Source: Candidatus Parcubacteria bacterium (lineage in GTDB: Bacteria; Patescibacteriota; Minisyncoccia; Phycocordibacterales; GCA-2747955). Taken from it: 6,634 nucleotides of DNA. The stretch is taken from assembly GCA_027024305.1 (NCBI GenBank), contig JALVSO010000012.1:1-6634 (forward strand), given 5' to 3'. The position numbers and the translations under genes were made by a program. The notes below the pieces were generated by a model. The model was not told where the DNA came from, did no database searches, and was given only the letters and a program-made list of their open reading frames with translations. Positions 1 to 5,390 of this stretch are shown piece by piece (position 1 is the stretch's first letter; each line of letters opens with the position of its first letter).

Positions 1-30
1 GAAATTAAAATTAAATCTATTCCTTAAAAT

Positions 31-156
31 AAAAACCGATCAGAAAAATCTGATCGTCTGTGCTCCCGGGGGCCCTCCCCCGGGAGCTTTTTTTAATGAA
101 ACTCCTTATTAATTGAAAGCTATTCAACTATAGATCTACGGGGCCTCTTCGTGCCC
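31..156 (-). ncRNA. Candidate minus-strand small RNA, about 125 nt, unknown family
   Basis: A minus-strand TATAAT (163-168) predicts a +1 at 156, where the RNA would begin GGGCACGAAG. Reading leftward it meets the GC-rich hairpin at 62-87 and then a perfect 8-bp hairpin (37-56) followed by G and five U (31-35), which resembles an intrinsic terminator. No convincing ORF lies inside; an AAGGAG at about 101-106 is not followed by ATG, GTG or TTG at a usable distance. Around 123-147 the sequence looks like the 5' acceptor and D arm of a tRNA, but no anticodon stem or T arm follows. I recognise no known RNA family. It could equally be just the convergent end of two neighbouring units. Confidence 0.35.
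37..94 (+). terminator. Strong rho-independent terminator, + strand
   Basis: An 11-bp perfect GC-rich stem (62-72 with 77-87, loop CCCT) is followed directly by seven T (88-94), a textbook intrinsic terminator for transcription on the + strand. A second perfect 8-bp hairpin (37-44 with 49-56) precedes it. The transcript that ends here enters from outside the window. A short frame, E-I-K-I-K-S-I-P then TAA at 25-27, could be the last codons of that gene, but eight codons are too few to call. Confidence 0.85.
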
Positions 157-162
157 ACTATT

Positions 163-190
163 ATTATACCTATTTTAAAATTATCTGCAA
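163..190 (-). promoter_or_regulatory. Putative sigma70-type promoter for the 31-156 RNA
   Basis: On the minus strand a perfect TATAAT occupies 163-168, and a weak -35 (TTGCAG, 185-190) lies 16 nt upstream. The predicted +1 (156) is the first G of a GGG run. The -35 matches consensus at only three of six bases, so the -10 carries most of the evidence. Confidence 0.4.
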
Positions 191-203
191 TTATTTTATC
201 AAC

Positions 204-237
204 AATTTAAAAAATCCCTTCCGGGATTTTTTAAATT
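204..237 (-). terminator. Terminator of rplS (palindromic, possibly bidirectional)
   Basis: Perfect 15-bp arms (204-218 and 223-237) enclose a 4-nt loop. The GGGA/TCCC core is flanked by A6 and T6 runs, so either strand reads a stem followed by U-rich sequence. It overlaps the rplS stop codon (236-238), so L19 translation ends as the terminator forms. Confidence 0.8.
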
Positions 238-898
238 ATTTTTTTTCCTCTACTTCCTCTGTTTTTTCTTCAGCTTTTTCTTCAGCAACCTCCTCAGCAG
301 AATCATCTTTCTTTTCTTCAGAATTATCTTCCTGGACCCCCTCTTTTTCTGCTTCGGCTTTTTTAGCCTCTTCTTCGGCCTTGGCCGCCGCTTCGGCTGC
401 CGCCTTTTCTTCGGCTTCCTTGGCCGCCTTTTCTTCGGCCGCCTTGGCTTCTTCAGCTTCTCTAATTCTTCTTTCAGTTTCCTCTATATCGGAAGTGGTC
501 ATCACATTAACCAATTTGGCCCTTCTCATTTGCCTTCTGATTTCTCGGGCGACCTTCTCCCTAAGATAGTAAAGTTTTGACTTTCTCACTCCTCCCCTCT
601 TCACAACTTCTATCTTGTCAATAATCGGTGAGAAAATTGGGAAAATCCTTTCAACCCCAACTCCCATGGAAACCTTTCTCACGGTGATTGTGGCTCCCGG
701 CTCGTTGCCGTGCTTTCTGGAAAGAACCAAACCTTCAAAAACCTGGATTCTAACCCTTTCTTTTCCCTTAGCTCCCTTCTCCTTAATCTTTACATGTACT
801 TTAACCGTATCTCCGGCTTTGATATTTAAATCTTTTCTCTCCTCAACATTTACAGAGGTAAAGTCCGCCAACGGCGTATTTATTATATTTTTCTTCAT
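236..898 (-). CDS. rplS: 50S ribosomal protein L19 with long acidic/Ala-rich C-terminal tail
   Basis: Product of 220 aa ending in TAA. The first ~125 residues are a complete L19: an N-terminal helix, the AGDTVKVHVKIKEKG beta strand, VFEGLVLSRK, TVRKVSMGVGVERIFP, then FSPIIDKIEVVKRGGVRKSKLYYLR. L19 binds 23S rRNA at the subunit interface and is normally about 115 aa. The remaining ~90 residues are low-complexity Ala, Glu and Lys (repeated EEKAA / EEA units), predicted to be a charged helix or disordered. I chose the ATG at 896-898; an in-frame TTG at 902-904 would add two residues but no Shine-Dalgarno supports it. It has its own promoter (949-977) and terminator (204-237), so it is a single-gene unit. 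It contains no Trp, so it does not test the UGA code. Core identity is near certain; the role of the tail is unknown. Confidence 0.97.
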   Translation of the reverse strand: MKKNIINTPLADFTSVNVEERKDLNIKAGDTVKVHVKIKEKGAKGKERVRIQVFEGLVLSRKHGNEPGATITVRKVSMGVGVERIFPIFSPIIDKIEVVKRGGVRKSKLYYLREKVAREIRRQMRRAKLVNVMTTSDIEETERRIREAEEAKAAEEKAAKEAEEKAAAEAAAKAEEEAKKAEAEKEGVQEDNSEEKKDDSAEEVAEEKAEEKTEEVEEKK

Positions 899-948
899 AA
901 ACAATTTTTAATAATCGGCTGACCGATTTCTTTAATAAAAGTGGCGAA

Positions 949-977
949 ATTTTACCAAATATCCGGACTTTTTGCAA
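949..977 (-). promoter_or_regulatory. Promoter of rplS, with a leader hairpin
   Basis: On the minus strand TTGCAA (972-977), a 17-nt spacer and TAAAAT (949-954) form a good sigma70-type promoter. The predicted +1 at about 942 gives a leader of about 44 nt. That leader holds a 6-bp hairpin (913-918 with 923-928) about 15 nt before the ATG and no recognisable Shine-Dalgarno. The -35 sits directly next to the T tract of the upstream terminator. Confidence 0.6.
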
Positions 978-978
978 G

Positions 979-1010
979 AAAAAAAGCCCGGCAACAAATC
1001 TGCGCCGGGC
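979..1010 (-). terminator. Intrinsic terminator upstream of rplS, minus strand
   Basis: A perfect 7-bp GC stem (986-992 with 1004-1010, loop 11 nt) is followed on the minus strand by seven U (979-985). It ends some minus-strand transcript that starts to the right, before the rplS promoter. No supported ORF runs into it, so the transcript is probably a short RNA or an attenuated leader. Confidence 0.75.
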
Positions 1011-1039
1011 AAACTCCACGAGGGAGAAAGTAATGTTCA
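979..1039 (-). ncRNA. Candidate short RNA or attenuated leader, about 60 nt
   Basis: A minus-strand promoter-like pair, TTGCAA (1068-1073), 16-nt spacer, TAAAAT (1046-1051), predicts a +1 near 1039. About 30 nt further on lies the intrinsic terminator at 979-1010. The resulting RNA would carry a small CTCC/GGAG hairpin (about 1014-1026) and then the terminator stem. Its -35 and -10 hexamers are identical to those of the rplS promoter just downstream, so it may feed rplS by read-through. It matches no family I recognise. Confidence 0.3.
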
Positions 1040-1045
1040 TTGATT

Positions 1046-1073
1046 ATTTTATCTCTTTTTCTTATTTTTGCAA
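1046..1073 (-). promoter_or_regulatory. Second TTGCAA / TAAAAT promoter upstream of rplS
   Basis: TTGCAA (1068-1073) and TAAAAT (1046-1051) are separated by 16 nt on the minus strand. The hexamers match those of the rplS promoter at 949-977 exactly. A terminator separates the two, which suggests either a short separate RNA or a terminator-controlled long leader for rplS. Confidence 0.4.
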
Positions 1074-1212
1074 GACTTTTTCCACAAGCCTTCCGGCACC
1101 AACCACGATTATATGATTTGATGACCTTCCCCAAGACCACCCTTAGGCTTACCATAAATGCAAATGGAATATTGCTTGACAGTCAAATCTAAAAAACTTC
1201 TATATTTAAAAC
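1074..1212. other. Intergenic DNA without a supported gene
   Basis: Part of the 369-nt gap between rplS and tsaD. A minus-strand reading frame from an ATG at 1155 runs to 952, but it passes through the terminator, has no family resemblance and reads as spurious. A TTGAC-A-GTCAA palindrome at 1176-1186 contains a perfect -35-like TTGACA on the + strand, but only weak -10 sequences (TCTATA or TATATT) follow it. A minus-strand TATAAT at 1108-1113 lacks a good -35. I see no tRNA or other RNA gene. Confidence 0.5.
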
Positions 1213-1241
1213 TTACCGGCTTTTAAATTTTATAGTATAAT
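1213..1241 (+). promoter_or_regulatory. Promoter of tsaD
   Basis: TTACCG (1213-1218), 17-nt spacer and a perfect TATAAT (1236-1241) put the +1 near 1248, about 20 nt before the ATG. That leader has no Shine-Dalgarno. A second, weaker -10 (TAATAC, 1256-1261) would put +1 exactly on the A of the ATG at 1268, but it lacks a -35. Which one is used cannot be told from sequence. Confidence 0.5.
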
Positions 1242-1267
1242 TGCAAAAACTTTTTTAATACTAAGTT

Positions 1268-2434
1268 ATGAAAATTTTAGCCATTGAAACATCCTGCGAT
1301 GAAACTGCCATTTCCATCGTTAATTTTAAATCAAAAAAAACTTTTGAGCTTCTCTCCGATTCCGTTCTTTCCCAAATTGAGATTCATAAAAAATATGGCG
1401 GAGTTTTTCCGGCCCTGGCCAAAAGGGAGCATGTTAATAATATTTTCCCTCTCCTTCTGGCCTCTCTTAAAAAGGCCGGGCTTTTGGAAAAAAGAAAAAA
1501 CCCCCCGGATAAGGTTGGTTCTAAGATTTTAAAAAAACTGGAAAAAGTTTTGGACCGAGATGAAAATAATCTGGAAAATATTATCCATCTTTTAAAAACC
1601 TACAAAAAACCGAAATTGGATGCCTTGGCCGTAACCTACGGACCGGGTCTGGAAATGGCTCTTTGAACCGGCTTTAATATCGCCCGGGCTTTAAGTCTGA
1701 TTTGAAAAGTTGAATTGATTCCGGTTAATCATATGGAGGGACATATCTATTCTTCTTTGATAAAAAAAGAAAGCGGGAAAAATTTTGCAGTAGAAAAACC
1801 GCAATATCCGGCCCTGGCTCTTTTGATTTCCGGAGGCCACACAGAACTGCTTTTGATTAAAAAAGAGGGGCAATATCAAAAAATCGGGCAAACCTTGGAT
1901 GATGCCGTGGGCGAAGCCTATGATAAATCGGCTCGTCTTCTGGACATCGCCTATCCCGGCGGCCCGGAAATTTCAAAGCTGGCGGAGAATTTTAAAAAAA
2001 AGGGAGCGACAGCTTCGCTGTCGCTCCCTCGCCCCATGCTCAATAAAAATAATTTTGACTTCTCCTTTTCCGGTCTAAAAACCGCTGTTCTTTATCTGGT
2101 CCGAGAGCAAAAGAAAATAAACCAAAAATTTAAAGAAGAACTGGCCGGAGAATTTGAAAACGCCGTGGCCGAAGTTTTGGTAAAAAAAAGCTTTAAGGCC
2201 ATTAAAAAATACGGGATAAAAAGTTTGATCATAGGAGGAGGAGTTTCCGCCAATGACCGCCTGCGCAGAGAATTTTCCACCCTGGCTAAAAAAGAAAATT
2301 TTAAACTCTTTCTGCCTCATAAAAAATACACCGGGGATAATGCCCTGATGATCGCCCTGGCCGGATATTTTTCTTTTAAAAATAACAAGTATAAAAAAAA
2401 TGTAAAAAAGGTTGAGGGAAATTTGGAATTATAA
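1268..2434 (+). CDS. tsaD: tRNA threonylcarbamoyladenosine transferase TsaD (with two in-frame UGA read as Trp)
   Basis: TsaD transfers the threonylcarbamoyl group to A37 of ANN-decoding tRNAs, making t6A together with TsaB, TsaC and TsaE. Read with UGA as Trp this is one 388-aa protein from ATG to TAA. The N-terminal KILAIETSCDETA signature, YGPGLEMAL (about 124-132), the metal-binding HMEGH (H155, H159), ISGGHTE (187-193), FSFSGLKTA, IIGGGVSAN and the third metal ligand in YTGDNA (D357) are all present and in order. TGA occurs at codons 133 (1664-1666) and 146 (1703-1705); both interrupt the conserved segment between GPGL and NHMEGH, so this is one gene, not two fragments. Both Trp residues of the protein use TGA. 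The family is usually about 340 aa; the excess is a lysine-rich insertion (about 75-113, of a type I associate with CPR TsaD) and a palindrome-encoded insertion (246-254). It converges on pepA with a 17-nt gap. Confidence 0.95.
2001..2029 (+). repeat. Palindromic element inserted in the tsaD reading frame
   Basis: Perfect 13-bp arms (2001-2013 and 2017-2029) surround a 3-nt centre; the RNA would form a long stem capped by a CUUCG-type loop. It lies in frame and encodes G-A-T-A-S-L-S-L-P (about residues 246-254), just before the conserved P-R-P-M and FDFSFSGLKTA block, in a loop whose length varies across the family. Its GC content is far above the surrounding codons. This resembles mobile palindromic repeats that insert in frame into proteins, such as the Rickettsia palindromic elements, but a second copy is not visible here. 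Confidence 0.6.
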
Positions 2435-2451
2435 ATTATCCTTTCGGTTTT

Positions 2452-3822
2452 CTAGAGCTCCCCAACAAACTCAACTAAAAACCTCACGGGTTCTCCGGTG
2501 GCCCCTTCCTCCAAATTGTCGGAAGGAATACTTTCCATTCTCGGAGCAATGTCTAGATGGGCTCATTTTGTTTTCAAATCCTTGGCAAATTCTTTCAGAA
2601 AGATACCGGCCGTTACAGTGCCCCCATAGCTGGTCTTGGCCAAATTGGAAATATCAGCTCGGGCTGTTTTGATATCCTCCAAATATTCATCCCAGGCCGG
2701 CAGAGGTCAAAAATAATCACCCCTTTTTTCTCCCAGGTCTAAAATTCTCTCCTGCAAATTTTCATCATTGGACATCAGAGCTGAAGCTCTTTGCCCCAGA
2801 GCCACCAGGGCGGCTCCGGTCAGGGTGGCCACATCAATCAAATATTCCGGCTTGTATTTTTTGGCATAGCTGATGGCATCGGCCAAAACCAATCGCCCCT
2901 CGGCATCGGTGTTTTTAATTTCCACCGTTCGCCCGCTCATGGACTTGATAATATCTCCCGGACGAGTGGCCGATCCGGAAGCCGAGTTTTCCGCCGCCGG
3001 CACCAAAACCACCAGATTTTTTTTCAAGCCCAAATCCACCACCGCTTTGAAAGCTCCAATAACGGTGGCTCCGCCGGTCATATCCATATGCATACCCAAC
3101 ATATGTGGCCCGGTTTTGATATTATTGCCTCCGGTGTCAAAGGTTATACCCTTGCCGACCAAGACCGTCGGTTTTTGACTCTTGGGACCGTTCAAATATT
3201 CCAAAACGATAAATTTTGATTTTTCCGCCGAACCGCGCCCCACCGACAGAAATAAATTCATGCCCAGTTTTTCAGCCCGGACCTCGTCCAAAATTTTGAT
3301 TTTTACTTTTTTATTTTTCCCAAAAAGTTTTTTAACTTCTCCGGCCAAAATTGATGGAGTCATATTGCCTCCGGGTTCATTGGCCAAATCCCGAGCCAAA
3401 TTCACTCCCCCGGCCACGACCTCGCCCTCTTTGAAAGCTTTTTTCTCATCGGCGGAAAAATCACCGAAAATTAAAACTTCCTTCAAACGACCTTTTTTCT
3501 CGGACAAATATTTATCAAATTTATACTCGGCGATGATAATATTTTCAACCAGTAATAAAGCTTTTTCAACCTCCTCAACCCCGTCAACTTTTAAATCTCT
3601 GATTTTTTCAAAGGGAATGGAAATTTTTTCCAAGCCGTGGGTTTTAGCTCTTTTGATGGCTCCACGGATTAAGGAAATGAATTTTCTCCTGTTCAGCTCT
3701 TTCTCCACCTTAAAATTCATAAATTTTAAATCTCCCTCGTCTATTTTTTTCTCCGATTCTTTTTGGTAAAAATTTATTTCCCTAAAATCTTTTTTATTTT
3801 CTTTTGTATATTCTATTTTCAT
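2452..3822 (-). CDS. pepA: Leucyl aminopeptidase, M17 family (with two in-frame UGA read as Trp)
   Basis: A cytosolic dimetal aminopeptidase that removes N-terminal residues from peptides. With UGA as Trp the protein is 456 aa, ATG to TAG, near the usual 480-500. The N-terminal domain covers about 1-165. The catalytic domain has all expected residues: K224 and D229 in VGKGITFDTGG, catalytic K236 in NNIKTG, D247 in MHMDMTGG, and D306, E308 and R310 in the NTDAEGRLVLADA signature. TGA occurs at codons 372 (2707-2709) and 420 (2563-2565). Codon 372 opens W-P-L-P-A-W-D-E-Y and codon 420 opens W-A-H-L-D-I-A, both standard Trp positions in M17 enzymes; the Trp at 377 uses TGG. Under the standard code the enzyme would stop after 371 residues and lose a conserved C-terminal block including GATGEPVRFLVEF. 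It has its own near-leaderless promoter and converges with tsaD. Confidence 0.96.
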
Positions 3823-3830
3823 ATTTCTAT

Positions 3831-3859
3831 ATATTATTCTATTCTCTACAAAAAATCAA
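3831..3859 (-). promoter_or_regulatory. Promoter of pepA, near-leaderless
   Basis: On the minus strand TTGATT (3854-3859), 17-nt spacer and TAATAT (3831-3836) predict a +1 at about 3824, two bases before the ATG (3822). There is no room for a Shine-Dalgarno. The -35 lies inside one arm of a 14-bp inverted repeat (3850-3863 / 3943-3956). Confidence 0.55.
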
Positions 3860-3956
3860 AATCTTCTCACTCATTATAATCTAATAATACACTCAAACCG
3901 GCAACTTAGAAGCCTTGCTTCTAAGTTGTGAAAAATTTCAGTGATTTTGATTTTTT
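3850..3956. repeat. Nested inverted repeats upstream of pepA
   Basis: Outer arms of 14 bp (3850-3863 and 3943-3956) are exact inverted copies. Between them sits an inner perfect palindrome with 12-bp arms (3902-3913 and 3917-3928, 3-nt centre), followed by a small TGAAA/TTTCA palindrome (3929-3940). Neither large palindrome is followed by a T tract, so these are not simple terminators. The outer left arm contains the pepA -35, so a protein binding both arms, or a cruciform, could affect pepA; this is inference. Confidence 0.5.
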
Positions 3957-3967
3957 GATAAAGAGGA

Positions 3968-3990
3968 CGATTTTTCCGGAGGAAAAATCG
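3968..3990 (-). terminator. Possible terminator hairpin after the 4000-4701 gene
   Basis: Perfect 10-bp arms (3968-3977 and 3981-3990, 3-nt loop) lie ten bases beyond the TAG stop at 4000-4002. On the minus strand the following sequence is only moderately U-rich (TCCTCTTTA), so termination may be weak. A second hairpin (3995-4001 with 4011-4017) spans the stop codon itself. Confidence 0.4.
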
Positions 3991-3999
3991 CCCGCCGCC

Positions 4000-4701
4000 C
4001 TAGACCTGCCAGGGCGGTGGTAAAGTATCGTCGGGATACATAACGACCTCCTCTCAGCAAAGTTGCGGTTTAAGATCAAATTTCAGAATTAGAGGTTCCA
4101 GACCGTAGTCCTCTCTAATCCTTTCCATGGCCGGGGAGATGGCTTTCATTTCCAATTTTTTTCTCTCCCCCGGACGGTAGCCTAAATAATTGGGACTGAT
4201 CCAGGGACCGAAAAAAGTATAGAGAACCATTGTGTGATAATAATAGTCCTCAGCCCTACCAAAAAATTGAAGCCAGGAACTCATATCAACCTTTATTTTT
4301 TCTCCCGGGATTTTCTCCCACTTCTCTCGATGAAAATCAATTAAAGATTGACCGGAGTCTAGAACTATCTCCGAAAGCTTCCGGCCATTCCATTTTCCGG
4401 CATTGGCCAACTTGGTCAGATTTCCAAATTGGTCGGAAATATGCAAGTAAGCTAATTTCCGACTATTACCGCTGAAAAAGCTATCTTCTTCAAAGGTGTC
4501 CCAACAGGGAACAAAACCTCTCCGGCGACATTCTCCGGCGAACTGATAGTCATAGACACTCCCGGAAGCCAAATGACTAGATATAAAAGCAATTTTGCCG
4601 GCATTTTGAACAATAACTTCCGGAATGGGATTGCCCATGGCCTCATAGGTGGCCACCACTTCCGGCATTTGTTTTTGCCGTTTTCTGATTTCTCTGTTCA
4701 C
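4000..4701 (-). CDS. Hypothetical protein, 233 aa, C-terminus extended through UGA
   Basis: I do not recognise the family. I chose GTG at 4699-4701 because GGGAG lies seven bases upstream and a promoter (4718-4745) predicts a +1 near 4711; a TTG further upstream (4729-4731) would precede that +1. The product is soluble-looking, aromatic and charged, without a signal peptide or clear membrane segment. Visible stretches include NAGKIAFISSHLASGSVYDYQ, CRRRGFVPCWDTFEED, an aromatic EDYYYHTMVLYTFFGPW and YLGYRPGERKK. Under the standard code it stops at TGA 4054-4056 (215 aa). With UGA as Trp it adds W-E-E-V-V-M-Y-P-D-D-T-L-P-P-P-W-Q-V and ends at TAG. The other Trp codons (five internal, one in the tail) are TGG. 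Base composition is somewhat richer in GC than tsaD or efp. The added tail overlaps a hairpin, so the extension is less certain than the gene itself. Confidence 0.75.
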
Positions 4702-4717
4702 AACTATTCTCCCGTAA

Positions 4718-4745
4718 ATTTTAAAGAACAAGGGTCTTCTAGCAA
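4718..4745 (-). promoter_or_regulatory. Promoter and Shine-Dalgarno of the 4000-4701 gene
   Basis: TTGCTA (4740-4745), 16-nt spacer and TAAAAT (4718-4723) on the minus strand predict a +1 at about 4711. The transcript would begin GGGAGAATAGTT and reach the GTG start after ten bases, so the GGGAG acts as both 5' end and ribosome binding site. This is the only clear Shine-Dalgarno with a start codon in the window. Confidence 0.5.
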
Positions 4746-4786
4746 AGACCTTGCCGGAGGCTTCGCGACCCCTCCGGAAAAGTCTT
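4745..4786. repeat. Imperfect inverted repeat upstream of the 4000-4701 promoter
   Basis: Inner arms CCGGAGG (4754-4760) and CCTCCGG (4771-4777) and outer arms AAGAC (4745-4749) and GTCTT (4782-4786) are separated by a non-pairing 4-nt step, with a 10-nt loop containing CTTCGCG. It abuts the -35 at 4740-4745. It could be an operator or a stray palindromic repeat; no T tract supports a terminator. Confidence 0.4.
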
Positions 4787-4790
4787 GACT

Positions 4791-4822
4791 AAAAGAAACC
4801 GCTCTCCAAGGAGAGCGGTTTC
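4791..4822 (-). terminator. Terminator of the 4993-5328 gene, minus strand
   Basis: Perfect 13-bp arms (4795-4807 and 4810-4822) with a 2-nt centre, followed on the minus strand by UUUUAG. It lies about 170 nt beyond the TAG of the small membrane-protein gene. The stretch between (4823-4992) is plain AT-rich DNA in which I see no gene; an 18-codon + strand frame starting at 4876 has no support. Confidence 0.6.
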
Positions 4823-4992
4823 CGTAAAAGTTTTTATCAAAATAATTTTATCCCATAAAAACAAAACCGACTCTCCAATGAAAGCTTCTGAAAAACCAAT
4901 ATCTACAATGATTTTGTTTTTTAATCATAGGTAGAATTTAACAGGAAAGTTTTAATATGTAAAATAATTAAATAGAAAAACTGTGGAAAAAT

Positions 4993-5328
4993 CTATTTCC
5001 TAAATAAATTTTTCATTTTTAAAAATGTCCTGATTAAAAAATACAACAGCAGAGCGGAAAAAATATAATCAAATGGCTCGTCAAAAATTATAAAAATTAA
5101 AGCAAAGAGACCAATAAGAAAAATTAGAGCTCCCAAAAGTTGCGGTCAAATCATTAGAAAAACTTTTCAATACATTCCTCTTTTTAAATCACCAACCCTT
5201 TCTCTGAATTCATCTTCGGCAAAATTAACCCCGTAGTCAAAGGCTTTTCCCTTGAAATCATCTTTTTCTTTTGAAGTTTCATCCTTTATTACTTCAACTT
5301 CAATATATTCTTTTTTTTCTTTTTTCAT
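4993..5328 (-). CDS. Small two-helix membrane protein, unknown function, visible only with UGA as Trp
   Basis: With UGA read as Trp this is a 111-aa protein from ATG 5328 to TAG 4993-4995; the standard code would stop it at codon 54. The first ~50 residues are hydrophilic and highly charged (MKKEKKEYIEVEVIKDE, then DFKGKAFDYGVNFAEDEF), predicted cytosolic. The TGA codons are 54 (5167-5169) and 61 (5146-5148), in K-R-G-M-Y-W-K-V-F-L-M-I-W-P-Q-L, an interface position typical for Trp. A hydrophobic helix (about 62-82) and a second one (about 87-102, after the acidic DEPFD turn) follow, ending in a basic tail. An extension to ATG 5367 is rejected because the extended -10 (5335-5343) puts the +1 on the ATG at 5328. 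It is divergent from efp. I recognise no family; the topology suggests a small membrane anchor. Confidence 0.75.
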
Positions 5329-5334
5329 AATTCT

Positions 5335-5343
5335 ATTATAACA
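5335..5343 (-). promoter_or_regulatory. Extended -10 promoter of the small membrane protein, leaderless
   Basis: The minus strand reads TGTTATAAT (5343 to 5335), a perfect extended -10 (TGnTATAAT). The predicted +1 is 5328, the A of the ATG, so the mRNA would be leaderless. No good -35 is seen, as is usual with an extended -10. Confidence 0.55.
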
Positions 5344-5355
5344 AATTAAAAAGTT

Positions 5356-5384
5356 TTTACTCGCCATTGGAATTATGTTAAAAT
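5356..5384 (+). promoter_or_regulatory. Promoter of efp, leaderless
   Basis: TTTACT (5356-5361), 17-nt spacer and TAAAAT (5379-5384) preceded by TG one base away (5376-5377) form an extended -10 promoter. The predicted +1 is 5391, exactly the A of the efp ATG, leaving no room for a Shine-Dalgarno. The divergent promoter of the membrane-protein gene lies within 20 nt, so polymerases at the two may interfere. Confidence 0.6.
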
Positions 5385-5390
5385 ATTTTT

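Noticed and set aside
123..147. A tRNA gene on the minus strand
   Set aside because: Only an acceptor/D-arm-like 5' part is seen; no anticodon stem, T arm or matching 3' acceptor strand follows.
381..911. Plus-strand reading frames opposite rplS
   Set aside because: They are antisense shadows of L19; the Ala/Ser-rich one mirrors the repetitive tail.
952..1155. 67-aa minus-strand reading frame
   Set aside because: It runs through an intrinsic terminator and a promoter, has no ribosome binding site and resembles no family.
1268..2434. tsaD, pepA and efp as pseudogenes or split genes
   Set aside because: Three unrelated conserved genes are interrupted only by TGA, never by TAA, TAG or a frameshift, and all catalytic residues are intact on both sides.
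2563..2709. UGA read as glycine (code 25)
   Set aside because: The two PepA positions are normally Trp in M17 enzymes, and the two membrane-edge positions also suit Trp. Gly cannot be excluded at the EF-P and TsaD sites alone.
2791..3769. Plus-strand reading frames opposite pepA
   Set aside because: They are antisense to a clearly conserved enzyme and have no family resemblance.
4702..4731. Upstream TTG start for the 4000-4701 gene
   Set aside because: It precedes the predicted +1 and lacks a Shine-Dalgarno, while GTG 4701 has GGGAG seven bases upstream.
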